This document shows positions 5,688 to 12,974 of a stretch of 26,613 nt of DNA, one piece after another (position 1 is the stretch's first letter; the number at the start of each line of letters is the position of its first letter). Both the position numbers and the translations under genes were made by a program. Origin of the DNA: Pyrolobus sp964613695 (GTDB taxonomy: Archaea; Thermoproteota; Thermoprotei_A; Sulfolobales; Pyrodictiaceae); contig CAZTIR010000018.1 in the NCBI GenBank assembly GCA_964613695.1, positions 1 through 26,613 of the forward strand, given 5' to 3'. The notes beneath the pieces were generated by a model, which was not told the origin of the DNA, ran no database searches, and was given only the letters and a program-made list of their open reading frames with translations.

Positions 5688-6857
5688 CTAGGCGGCGCCC
5701 AGGAGGCTGTCGTAGAGCTCCAGGTGCTTCGCCGCGACCCTCCTCCACCCGGTTCTAATGCCGTAGGCCCAGACCCTCTCCGACACCCCTAGCGCCCAGT
5801 CGGGGTCCCTCAACACCCTCTCCAGGAGCCTCGCGAGGCTCGCGGCGTCGCCGGGGACTGTTACAAGCTCCGGCGCGTTCTCGTAGAGCTCCACCAGCCT
5901 AGCGACACGAGTGCCCACCACAACCCTCCCAATAGTGCCCATCGCCACGTGCAGGACGCCGCTGGCCGACAACTTGCCCGGCCTATCGCGGTACGGGAGT
6001 ACTATGACGTCAGCAGCCGCCGCCAACCTGAGGAAGTCCTCGCTCTCGAGGAACCTGTTAACCCTCCTGACGAGGCCCTTTGAGACAGCCTCCTCTATCA
6101 CACGCTCTGCTTCGAGACCGCCCCTACCCTGCGCCCTACCCGCAACGACGACGCTACCCCCGAACCCCCTCTCCCGGAGGAGGGCCACAGCCTCTAGGAG
6201 AGTATCGAGCCCCTTATCGGGGCGCAGGAAGCCCGGCACCACTATCCTAGGCGGAGGCGCCTCCGCCGGATCTAGGCCAAGCTCCTCCAGCAACCTGTTC
6301 CTATCGCTCCCCGAGTAGGGGTTTATGCTGGTGCCGTGCGGTATACGGTGTACGCGGTTCGCGGGGAAGCCCTCGGCTAGAAGCTCGAACTCCTGTAGAA
6401 CAGTATGGGTTACCACGGCGTCCAGCTTCGACGCCGCCCTCTGCGCCTCCAGCCGCGCCTCTCTACCCTCCTCGAGGCCGGCCGGGTGGTACACGGTGTG
6501 GAGCGTCGCCGCTACGACCCTTGCCAGCCCCCTCCTCCGAGCCTCTAGCAGCGCCTCGAAGATCGCGGGCGTGTCGCCGAAGATGCCATACTCGTGCTGC
6601 ACGTGGAGCACGTCAACGCCTCCAACCCTCTCAAGCTCTTCTAGGAGTGTCTCGTAGCTCTTCGAGCCCCTCTCGTAGGCGGGTATCACCTCGACGCCGT
6701 TAATGGCGTAGGGTTTGAGCTCCCTGGGTGTGAAGATGTAGACCCGGAGCCTAGGCCTATGCTCTAGGAGGGCCTCTACAAGCATCCTCGTGTACTCGCC
6801 GACGCCACACTCTATGGGAGGGTATGTTGAGACGAAGCCGATGCTAGCCACTCTCAT
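5688..6857 (-). CDS. GT4-family glycosyltransferase (GT-B fold)
   Basis: A 389-aa retaining glycosyltransferase using a nucleotide-sugar donor. The N-terminal domain has FVSTYPPIECGVGEYTRML, the glycine loop near the acceptor side. The C-terminal domain has PGFLRPDKGLDTLLEA and the donor-binding region LPYRDRPGKLSASGVLHVAM. The usual E-x7-E motif is replaced by a Ser/Gly form, as in a known subset of GT4 enzymes. ATG 6857 is preceded by GAGGTGGG (6868-6875) at 10-nt spacing. It is transcribed divergently from the large putative glycosidase gene, and the mannosylglycerate genes lie beyond, so a role in mannose-containing glycan or solute metabolism is possible but inferred. Confidence 0.93.
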   Translation of the reverse strand: MRVASIGFVSTYPPIECGVGEYTRMLVEALLEHRPRLRVYIFTPRELKPYAINGVEVIPAYERGSKSYETLLEELERVGGVDVLHVQHEYGIFGDTPAIFEALLEARRRGLARVVAATLHTVYHPAGLEEGREARLEAQRAASKLDAVVTHTVLQEFELLAEGFPANRVHRIPHGTSINPYSGSDRNRLLEELGLDPAEAPPPRIVVPGFLRPDKGLDTLLEAVALLRERGFGGSVVVAGRAQGRGGLEAERVIEEAVSKGLVRRVNRFLESEDFLRLAAAADVIVLPYRDRPGKLSASGVLHVAMGTIGRVVVGTRVARLVELYENAPELVTVPGDAASLARLLERVLRDPDWALGVSERVWAYGIRTGWRRVAAKHLELYDSLLGAA

Positions 6858-6905
6858 CCCAGACTAGCCCACCTCGCTCTACGATACACTCGGGACGATA
6901 ACCTA

Positions 6906-6945
6906 GGTATAGGCTTGTCCTCCTCGAACCCCCTGTAGGAGGTGT
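6906..6945 (+). promoter_or_regulatory. Promoter and strong Shine-Dalgarno of the glycosidase gene
   Basis: GTATAGG (6906-6912) predicts a start near 6935, and AGGAGGTG (6938-6945) is a near-perfect ribosome binding site 4 nt before TTG 6950. This supports the rare TTG start. The same 92-bp gap must hold the divergent promoter of the GT4 gene; GGTTATCG on the minus strand (6894-6901) is the candidate. Confidence 0.6.
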
Positions 6946-6949
6946 ACGG

Positions 6950-9142
6950 TTGCCCAAGCTACCCGGCTTCGCGAGAGGGTTACAGGTGAACCTCGAGGAC
7001 CCATACGGCTACTACGCTGACCACGTCACAGCGGAGCGCCTCGCCGAGCTGGTGGAGAAGCTGCACGCGAACCTCCTTATCGTCTTTGCGCGTGACGCGT
7101 GGGGTAGGGCTCTCTACGAGAGCCGCCTATACCCTAGACACCCCCGCGCCAGGATAGACTGGGTTAGGCTACGCAACCTGCTCTCAGAGAAGGGCGTCGC
7201 GCTTGTAATCATGGCCTGCCACTCCTCTAGCAAGGTGCTGGCGGAGAAGCACCCGGATTGGGTTCAGCGAGGGCCTAACGGCGAGCCCAGAACACTAGAC
7301 CATCACCCCCATGCCCTGAGAGTCGAGCCCGAGTGGCCCCTGATATGCCCCAACTCGCCAGGCGGCGACCTGTTCCCGCGTGAGGCTAGAGAGGCTCTAG
7401 AGGCTACCAGAGCCGACGCTCTGCTCCTCGATAGTCTCCGCTACATGCCAGACCCGGGCAGGGCCTGCTACTGCCGCTGGTGTAGGGATGCTTTCAGGAG
7501 GGAGACGGGATACGAGCTTCCCGTAGAGCGGTGCGGGGAGTGCGAGGCAGAGTACCGGGCGGCCTGGGAGTGGCGCTACCGCGTGACGAGGAGGCTCGTC
7601 GAGAAGATAGCCGAGGCCGTGAGGAGCGTGGACGCGGCCCTACTCTATAATAACCATCCTGGAGGCTGGAGTGGCCGCGGCCTACGCTTCACAGAGGAAC
7701 TCTACGATCTACTCGACGGCGTCTTTGTAGAGGCTAGCGAGGAGGACTTCCGCGGCCCCTTCTGGAGGAGCTTCATAGTGAAGGCTAGCATCGCCGTCGC
7801 GTGGCCCAAGCCTGTTCTCAGCACGCGGAACGCCTTCCCACTCCTAAGGCCCGTTGCTAGCGCCCCACCACTCCTCATAGAGCATGGTGTCCTTGCAACT
7901 GTTGCAGCTGGCGCCTCTCCCGTCGTCACGGTGTTCTCGAGCAGCCTGGCCCTAGACACGCGTTTCGAGGAGAGCGTCGCAAGGGTCTACGAGTACCTGG
8001 AGAGCATCGAGGATATACTGGCTTCTCGCACGCCCCAGGCTGACGTCGCCATACTCTATAGTAGCGTCTCCCACGACTGGCATGTCCACGAGAAGCCCGA
8101 GGCCTATATAGGCGAGCTCCTCGGCATAGCCAAAGCCCTCTCGATGCTACACTACGCCTGGGGCATTGTATCGGCTAGGAGGCTGGAGGCTCTAGGAGAG
8201 ATGGGGGCTTCTACACTTGTTGTAGCCGACGCGGGTGTCGCGGACGAGGCCCTCGAGGAGAGTGTAGAGGGTCTCGTGGAGCGCGGGTTGAGGGTTGTGG
8301 CGACGGGCTTCCCCGGCGTTAGGAGGCCCGACGGCTCCGAGACATGGAGGCTCCTCCTACAGGATAGGCTTGGGGTGTCCTTCGAGGGCGTGGTCGAGCT
8401 GGGGGTCTACCACGTTGAGGCTCTGGGCGTTGAGGGTCTGCCGCGCTACACCCCCATGGGCGCTAGCGACGAGCTATTCGAGGATAGGCGTTGGGATCCC
8501 TACCTCGGGATGGTGGCGAGAATAAGCGTCGTCGACGAGGGCGTCAAGACTCTAGGCTATATTGTGGCTCCGAGGGCTAGCATGGGTTACGAGTATACGC
8601 TCGGCCGTAGCACTCCACCGCCGGGGGAGAGGCTGTGGCCGGGTATTGTAGCCTCCAGGGACTCGAGGATAGTCTATCACGCCTACCGCCTAGGCTTGCA
8701 CATCCACACGCTCGGCCTACCCGAGTACATAGAGCTGCTTAGGGCGAGCCTCGAAGAGGTCGGAGCCCCTAGGAGGTTCTGGCTGGAAGACGCCCCCGAC
8801 CTCCTAGAGCTCCACGCCTACCGCGTAGGGGAGGGGTACGCGATACACCTGGTTAACAACTGTTGGCACGTCATACCACACGCGGTGGAGGAGGCCACCA
8901 CGCCCGGCAGGGCGCCGGGCTTCGAACCCCTCCGAGGATTGACAGTGCCGAGGAGGATTCCAAGCTGTGGTAGAGTGGCTCTAGCCGTTCGCCTAGAACC
9001 TGGCAGCTACCGGGTACGCATCTACCCCTACCCCGGTGCTGCCCGAGAAGAGGGGCTGAGGGTCACCGGGGAGAGCGTGGCGCGCGTAGAGATCGACATG
9101 AGCGTGCTGCACGCCCTAGTCCATATAGTACCAGGCGCCTAG
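6950..9142 (+). CDS. Putative glycoside hydrolase, GHL6/beta-galactosidase-like
   Basis: A 730-aa protein without signal peptide. Residues 10-350 look like a TIM-barrel of the 'hypothetical glycosyl hydrolase 6' kind: LLLDSLRYMPDPG (Asp161) leads into a Cys cluster CYCRWC (173-178) plus CGEC (195-198), followed by GVFVEASEED with Glu261. Residues 360-500 resemble the flavodoxin-like trimerisation domain of GH42 beta-galactosidases. The rest is beta-rich. Asp161 and Glu261 are possible catalytic residues, which is inference. The five Cys could bind a metal. TTG start backed by a strong ribosome site. It converges on the mannosylglycerate genes with a 15-bp gap and diverges from GT4. Substrate unknown. 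Confidence 0.85.
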   Translation: MPKLPGFARGLQVNLEDPYGYYADHVTAERLAELVEKLHANLLIVFARDAWGRALYESRLYPRHPRARIDWVRLRNLLSEKGVALVIMACHSSSKVLAEKHPDWVQRGPNGEPRTLDHHPHALRVEPEWPLICPNSPGGDLFPREAREALEATRADALLLDSLRYMPDPGRACYCRWCRDAFRRETGYELPVERCGECEAEYRAAWEWRYRVTRRLVEKIAEAVRSVDAALLYNNHPGGWSGRGLRFTEELYDLLDGVFVEASEEDFRGPFWRSFIVKASIAVAWPKPVLSTRNAFPLLRPVASAPPLLIEHGVLATVAAGASPVVTVFSSSLALDTRFEESVARVYEYLESIEDILASRTPQADVAILYSSVSHDWHVHEKPEAYIGELLGIAKALSMLHYAWGIVSARRLEALGEMGASTLVVADAGVADEALEESVEGLVERGLRVVATGFPGVRRPDGSETWRLLLQDRLGVSFEGVVELGVYHVEALGVEGLPRYTPMGASDELFEDRRWDPYLGMVARISVVDEGVKTLGYIVAPRASMGYEYTLGRSTPPPGERLWPGIVASRDSRIVYHAYRLGLHIHTLGLPEYIELLRASLEEVGAPRRFWLEDAPDLLELHAYRVGEGYAIHLVNNCWHVIPHAVEEATTPGRAPGFEPLRGLTVPRRIPSCGRVALAVRLEPGSYRVRIYPYPGAAREEGLRVTGESVARVEIDMSVLHALVHIVPGA

Positions 9143-9157
9143 CTCGTCCAACGCTCC

Positions 9158-9952
9158 TCAGCGTGTTAGACCGCGGTAGGCTCCTATCAGGGGCAGGAGC
9201 CTCTCCAGAGCCTCCACCCAGCCCGTGGGCGCGGGCTCCGCTGCCACGATGTAGTCGGCCCTGTGTAGCCGCAGGGGCTCACCCCTCCTCGGTGGCACTA
9301 CGATAGCGTAGTCCGCCTCCTCTAGCATGCCCCTATCCCTCCCGCTATCCCCGAGCGCCACTACGGGGGTCGAGCGCAGCACCGGGCTATTGCGTTTCAC
9401 GTAGCGTATGGCCTCAGCCTTACCCCCGCCAACACCCACCATGAGGAACTTGGACCCGAGCCTCACGTAGTAGCCTCGCGCCGCGAGAGCATCGTATACC
9501 TCTTCGAGGCAGTCGCGGGGCCCGTGTAGCGCTAGCACGCTCCTCCTATGCCTAGCCGCCTCGGCCTCTTCGAGGGGGAGACCGGTGATGCTCGAAACCT
9601 CCTCGGGCGTGAGCATGTCGAGCCACCTTACACTCCCCCTGCACCTCTCCGGCACAAGCTCCTCTACGAGCCTCCTGTCAGGGGGCTTGGCTAGCACGGC
9701 GAACCTCTCGGGGAGTAGGCGCTCGTTGGACGCATACACGACCCCGCCCTCCTCTGCGACTATGATGTAGCCTGGGCACTCTTCCCTCAACCCGAGGCGC
9801 TTGGCGTAGATGAGGGACTCGTCCAGCGTCTTGCTCGTGACGAGCGCTATCACCACGCCGGCGTCCTGCAGAGTCTCTGCGAGGTCGCGGGCTCTGCTAG
9901 TATGGCGGTAAGCCTCGTCTATCAGAGTCCCGTTGACGTCTGTTGCTATCAT
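9158..9952 (-). CDS. mpgP: Mannosyl-3-phosphoglycerate phosphatase (HAD), variant motif I
   Basis: Removes phosphate from mannosyl-3-phosphoglycerate to give mannosylglycerate. It is a HAD phosphatase with C2 cap. Motif I reads ATDVNGTL: the nucleophile Asp5 is present, but the second Asp, the usual general acid/base, is Asn7. Motif II is VTSKT, motif III Lys lies in GGGKAEA, and motif IV is GDSGRD. The variant motif makes activity uncertain. I start at ATG 9952 (264 aa), where homologues begin. ATG 10000 would add 16 residues and overlap the synthase by 29 bp, with a slightly better purine-rich leader, so it remains possible. It is 19 bp downstream of the synthase on the same strand. Confidence 0.9.
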   Translation of the reverse strand: MIATDVNGTLIDEAYRHTSRARDLAETLQDAGVVIALVTSKTLDESLIYAKRLGLREECPGYIIVAEEGGVVYASNERLLPERFAVLAKPPDRRLVEELVPERCRGSVRWLDMLTPEEVSSITGLPLEEAEAARHRRSVLALHGPRDCLEEVYDALAARGYYVRLGSKFLMVGVGGGKAEAIRYVKRNSPVLRSTPVVALGDSGRDRGMLEEADYAIVVPPRRGEPLRLHRADYIVAAEPAPTGWVEALERLLPLIGAYRGLTR

Positions 9953-9971
9953 GAGGGGCGGCTCTGGGGGG

Positions 9972-11138
9972 TTACACACGCGGCTCGATATAGAGCGCAT
10001 CCCTACTCTCCGCTAGGAACTCTTCGAAGAGGCTACGCGGATTTACCGTTGATGGCGGCGGATATACCCTGGGGGCGGGGGGCTCGCCCTCAACGCCATG
10101 CTCCCTCAGCAGCCGTAGTATCTCCCTCCTCACGGGCTCCGAGGCCAACCTGCTATGGTAGATGGTTCCCAGGCTAACCGCCAGCATGGAGGAGAGGTGC
10201 TCCTCACCCCTCTCGGCGTGGAGGTGAGGATTCCTAGTCTCCACCTGGAACACCTCGACGCCCCTGCCTGGGCATCTAGGCTCCGGCTCCAGCCAGCACC
10301 TCTCGAGGAGGTGTACCAGCTGGTAGGGCTCCACTGCGAAGCCCCCAGCCCACTCCATCTCCATCCCGAGCCTTGCTGTCAACGCGTGCTCGCCACTGTT
10401 AGCAGTCTGCACCACCTCGGTCTCGACGCCCCTCGCGAGGCTGAGGGCCAGGTTTAGGATCCGATTAGTGTGCGCCGAGACACGGCCCCTTCTACGCAGG
10501 TATATCTCGCTAGCCACGCTCGGAAGCTTACCCTTATAAGGCCACTTTATCCTGACCATTGCGTACTCGCTGCCAGCCAGGCTGAAGCCCGCTGCGTAGG
10601 CGTTCACGTATTCGAGTACACTACCCGGCACATAGTTATCACTATCAACGAAGCCTATGTAATCGGCCCCCAGCCACAGCGAGGCTAGGAAGCCCAGTAG
10701 CATACCCTCACCCTTACCAAGCCTCACAAGCCCATCCTCGCCTAGGAGGGTCTCGAGGCGGGTGCCCCGTAGTATCTTGCCCCAGGCTGGGTCCCGCTGG
10801 TGTATCACTAGCACACCCCTACCCGTCTTCTCCGCGATGCTCTTCACAAGCTCAACCTCATGCCTATACCGGTCCACGGGCTCCCGGGAGGAAGCAGAGA
10901 CTATGACGAGTCTCGTGGCGTGAGGGATCCCCGAGACCACCCCGGCGAGGCTGAGAAGCTCATCGTCCTTTATCGGGACTATTATAGCCATCCTCCTCTT
11001 CAACTCGTAGGCCTTATCGCCGCTCAGCACGTGCACGCTATCGCCGCTCGCCCCCTGAGCGTCCAGCTCGAGCACCCGCACAACCGGGTAGAGGCGGAGG
11101 CCGCCATATGATTCGAAGAAGCCCGGCTTCTCTATCAT
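9972..11138 (-). CDS. mpgS: Mannosyl-3-phosphoglycerate synthase (GT55)
   Basis: Transfers mannose from GDP-mannose to 3-phosphoglycerate, the first step to mannosylglycerate, a solute of hyperthermophiles under salt or heat stress. The GT-A core is clear: MAIIVPIKDDE (50-60), GKGEGM (141-146) and the metal/donor motif VDSDNYVPGS (164-173, Asp165/Asp167). The 388-residue length matches archaeal enzymes. A TTG directly precedes ATG 11138; the ATG is chosen. It is the promoter-proximal gene of mpgS-mpgP, with CGATAATAAC about 48 bp upstream as TATA element. Confidence 0.96.
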   Translation of the reverse strand: MIEKPGFFESYGGLRLYPVVRVLELDAQGASGDSVHVLSGDKAYELKRRMAIIVPIKDDELLSLAGVVSGIPHATRLVIVSASSREPVDRYRHEVELVKSIAEKTGRGVLVIHQRDPAWGKILRGTRLETLLGEDGLVRLGKGEGMLLGFLASLWLGADYIGFVDSDNYVPGSVLEYVNAYAAGFSLAGSEYAMVRIKWPYKGKLPSVASEIYLRRRGRVSAHTNRILNLALSLARGVETEVVQTANSGEHALTARLGMEMEWAGGFAVEPYQLVHLLERCWLEPEPRCPGRGVEVFQVETRNPHLHAERGEEHLSSMLAVSLGTIYHSRLASEPVRREILRLLREHGVEGEPPAPRVYPPPSTVNPRSLFEEFLAESRDALYIEPRV

Positions 11139-11167
11139 CAAGGTTTGGTAGGCACCCGGGTTCCAGG

Positions 11168-11178
11168 GTAAAAAGAGA
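11168..11178 (-). terminator. T-run after the HicB-like gene
   Basis: On the minus strand this reads CTCTTTTTAC, with five T about 20 bp after the HicB-like stop codon. Such tracts are typical archaeal terminators. It lies just downstream of the mpgS TATA element. Confidence 0.35.
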
Positions 11179-11180
11179 AC

Positions 11181-11190
11181 GTTATTATCG
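11181..11190 (-). promoter_or_regulatory. TATA box of mpgS-mpgP
   Basis: CGATAATAAC on the minus strand predicts transcription from about 11160 and a 21-nt leader before ATG 11138. Confidence 0.45.
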
Positions 11191-11195
11191 CGTGC

Positions 11196-11447
11196 CTAGG
11201 CCTCACCCTCCCCGCCGCCCTCCTCGGGCACCTCCACCTCGATTAGCCTAGCGTCGACAGCCTCTCTTAGCTCCGACTCGCACCAGGCGCTACCCATCTT
11301 CACAATCTCCTCCTGCACCTTCTTCAAAGCCTCCTCCACGCTCTGCCCTTGCGCCTGCGCGCCGCTCATGGGCTCGACCGCGATGTACCAGGTTCCCGTC
11401 TCATCCTGCTCCTTGTATATCACCACGCCTACCTTTACGCGAGCCAC
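11196..11447 (-). CDS. HicB-like/UPF0150-type small protein
   Basis: An 83-aa protein that resembles the HicB/UPF0150 fold: an N-terminal beta-hairpin (VGVVIYKEQDETGTWYIAVEP), a turn, then a helix (SVEEALKKVQEEIVKM). No DNA-binding C-terminal domain and no adjacent HicA (double-stranded RNA-binding toxin) are visible; the next gene upstream on the other strand is a VapB. So it is either an orphan antitoxin-like protein or one with another role. Start is GTG 11447; the C-terminus is acidic and Gly-rich. A direct repeat precedes the gene. Confidence 0.75.
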   Translation of the reverse strand: MARVKVGVVIYKEQDETGTWYIAVEPMSGAQAQGQSVEEALKKVQEEIVKMGSAWCESELREAVDARLIEVEVPEEGGGEGEA

Positions 11448-11457
11448 GCCTCTAACA

Positions 11458-11493
11458 CCCGTTCACGAACCCCGTTCACTAGCCCCCTTTAAG
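11458..11493 (-). promoter_or_regulatory. Promoter and direct repeats before the HicB-like gene
   Basis: CTTAAAG (minus strand, 11487-11493) predicts a start near 11464. CCCGTTCAC occurs twice, at 11458-11466 and 11471-11479, with a 13-bp period that spans the predicted start. This is a candidate autoregulatory site. Confidence 0.4.
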
Positions 11494-11549
11494 CGTCGCT
11501 GTTGACGCCGTCTAGGATGCTACACGCTATGCCGTGCCGCGCCACGGTC

Positions 11550-11583
11550 ATTAAAGCTAGCGTGTATGCGTGTAACGTATACG
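11550..11583 (+). promoter_or_regulatory. Promoter/operator of the second vapBC
   Basis: ATTAAA (11550-11555) predicts a start near 11578. GCGTGTA is repeated at 11560-11566 and 11568-11574, and the palindrome CGTATACG (11576-11583) covers the predicted start. These are candidate antitoxin-binding sites. Confidence 0.4.
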
Positions 11584-11592
11584 GGGCTAACC

Positions 11593-11820
11593 GTGAGCAC
11601 CGTTGTTAGCGTGAGGGTGCCCAAGCGCGTCAAGGAGATACTGGAGAGGCATGGCGTGAACATAGGCGAGCTCGTGAGGAGGCTCCTGATAGAGGAGGCT
11701 AGGAGGCTTGAAGAGGAGGAGCTATGGTCTAGCCTGGAGGAGGTCGCCGCGAAGGCCCGGGATCGTATAGAGCCGCGCGAATGGGCCCGCGTCATCGACG
11801 AGGAGCGTCGTTCAGGGTGA
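11593..11820 (+). CDS. VapB antitoxin (ribbon-helix-helix)
   Basis: A 75-aa antitoxin. VVSVRVPKRVKEILERHGVN is the classical ribbon-helix-helix N-terminus (strand plus two helices), followed by GELVRRLLIEEARRLEEEEL and a charged C-terminus that would bind the toxin. I start at GTG 11593; an ATG at 11566 lies upstream of the start site predicted from the TATA box, and its extra residues precede the strand. The stop codon is part of the GGGTGAAAG ribosome site for the toxin 6 bp downstream, so the pair is translationally linked. Confidence 0.85.
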   Translation: MSTVVSVRVPKRVKEILERHGVNIGELVRRLLIEEARRLEEEELWSSLEEVAAKARDRIEPREWARVIDEERRSG

Positions 11821-11826
11821 AAGCTT

Positions 11827-12270
11827 GTGGATTTTGTAGTGGATGCGAGCGTGCTACTACCCCTCATCCTCTCCTACGGGCGCGGCTTGCGAAGAGTGCT
11901 TGAGAGGCACGTGTTCCACGTCCTAGACCTCACGCCGTACGAGGTCTGTAACGGCCTCTGGAAGGTGAGTGTGAAACTACACCGCATAGAGCCGGTTCTC
12001 GCAGAGAGGCTGTGCGCGCTCGTCTCGAGGCTCATAGCCGTGCACATGCGCGTCCATAGCATGTTAGAGCTCGACGCCGGTAGTGTGATGCGCATAGCGC
12101 TTGAGCACGGCATAACCGTGTATGACGCCTCGTACATAGAGCTTGCTAGGGAGGAGGGGGTTCCAGTAGCGACAGCGGATAGTGACATACTGGGCGTCGC
12201 TCCCAGACTCGGAGTAGAGGCTTACGACATGGACTCCTTCACTAAGCTCCTCGAGGAGGGTGGAGGCTAG
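11827..12270 (+). CDS. VapC-type PIN-domain toxin RNase
   Basis: A 147-aa PIN-domain ribonuclease paired with the preceding VapB. Metal-binding acids are Asp6 (FVVDASVL), Glu39 (TPYEVCNGL), Asp100 (TVYDASYIELA) and Asp118/Asp120 (VATADSDIL). It starts with GTG 11827. It is clearly a different VapC subtype from the one ending at 4675, since the two share only the catalytic frame. The cellular RNA target is unknown. Confidence 0.92.
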   Translation: MDFVVDASVLLPLILSYGRGLRRVLERHVFHVLDLTPYEVCNGLWKVSVKLHRIEPVLAERLCALVSRLIAVHMRVHSMLELDAGSVMRIALEHGITVYDASYIELAREEGVPVATADSDILGVAPRLGVEAYDMDSFTKLLEEGGG

Positions 12271-12286
12271 CGTCGCAAACCCGCGA

Positions 12287-12296
12287 ATATTAATAT
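12287..12296 (+). promoter_or_regulatory. TATA box of the unknown gene upstream of nep1
   Basis: The AT-rich palindrome ATATTAATAT is the only such stretch in the gap after vapC. It predicts a start near 12318 and a leader of about 17 nt to ATG 12336. Confidence 0.5.
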
Positions 12297-12335
12297 GGTT
12301 TCATACGCCCCGCATGCTAGCCTAGGGTGTGGCGG

Positions 12336-12974
12336 ATGAAGCTCTACGAGGACAAGAGGGACTTGGCTGCAGCAATCCTGGGCGTCGTTGATGGCGCTGG
12401 GAGGAGGGGTTTGTCGCGGGACGAGATACACCTCCTAACATTCCTCGTGGCGCACGGGGTTGGTAGGGTTGGCGAGTGGGGCTTCGAGGCTAGCGAGAAG
12501 GGCCCGCGCAGCAAGCTAGTGGATAGGATAGTGGACGAGCTCTACGATGATGGTGTTGTGACGCTCCGCTTCGAGAGGAGGCTTGGCGGCGAGGCGCTAT
12601 ACGTGCCCGTTGAGGTGGAGAAGCTCCCATGGGCCAAGGAGATGGTAGAGTACCAGGTCGCGAGGGACACCTCCGAGAGCCTAATGGAGGTCGCGAAGCT
12701 ATCGACAGAGGAGCTGATGATGCTAGACTACCTCCTAGCCCCCGAGTACTTCCAGGGCGGTGTGAGAGACGAGCTTGAGAAGAGGAAGGCCGAGCTCACC
12801 GCGAAGCTGGTCTACAAGGGGGCTCTCAGCCTAGACATGGCGGCCAGCCTCTCGGGGCTGGAGAAGAGGGTTATCGAGGAGAGGGTCGAGGAGCTTAGGA
12901 GGAGTGAGGAGGAGATACTCGCCCTGATAGAGGCTGAGGGTGGTGGCGGCGGAGGCTGCCAGGAGCAGTGCTAG
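12336..12974 (+). CDS. Unrecognised protein coupled to Nep1, possible winged helix
   Basis: A 212-aa soluble protein I do not recognise. The N-terminal 80 residues could fold as a winged helix (LAAAILGVV...LSRDEIHLLTFLVAHG...LVDRIVDELYDDGVVTLRF), and the C-terminal part is helical and charged, probably coiled (ELEKRKAELTAKLVYKGALS, then RVIEERVEELRRSEEEI), ending in a Gly-rich CQEQC tail. It overlaps the start of nep1 by 35 bp on the same strand, so the two are probably co-translated and may act together in rRNA or ribosome maturation. That is inference from position. Start: ATG 12336 preferred over GTG 12327. Confidence 0.8.
   Translation: MKLYEDKRDLAAAILGVVDGAGRRGLSRDEIHLLTFLVAHGVGRVGEWGFEASEKGPRSKLVDRIVDELYDDGVVTLRFERRLGGEALYVPVEVEKLPWAKEMVEYQVARDTSESLMEVAKLSTEELMMLDYLLAPEYFQGGVRDELEKRKAELTAKLVYKGALSLDMAASLSGLEKRVIEERVEELRRSEEEILALIEAEGGGGGGCQEQC

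Noticed and set aside
9953..10000. Extended N-terminus for the phosphatase
   Set aside because: The extra 16 residues precede the normal HAD first strand and overlap the mpgS end. Kept only as an alternative start because the leader of ATG 10000 is purine-rich.
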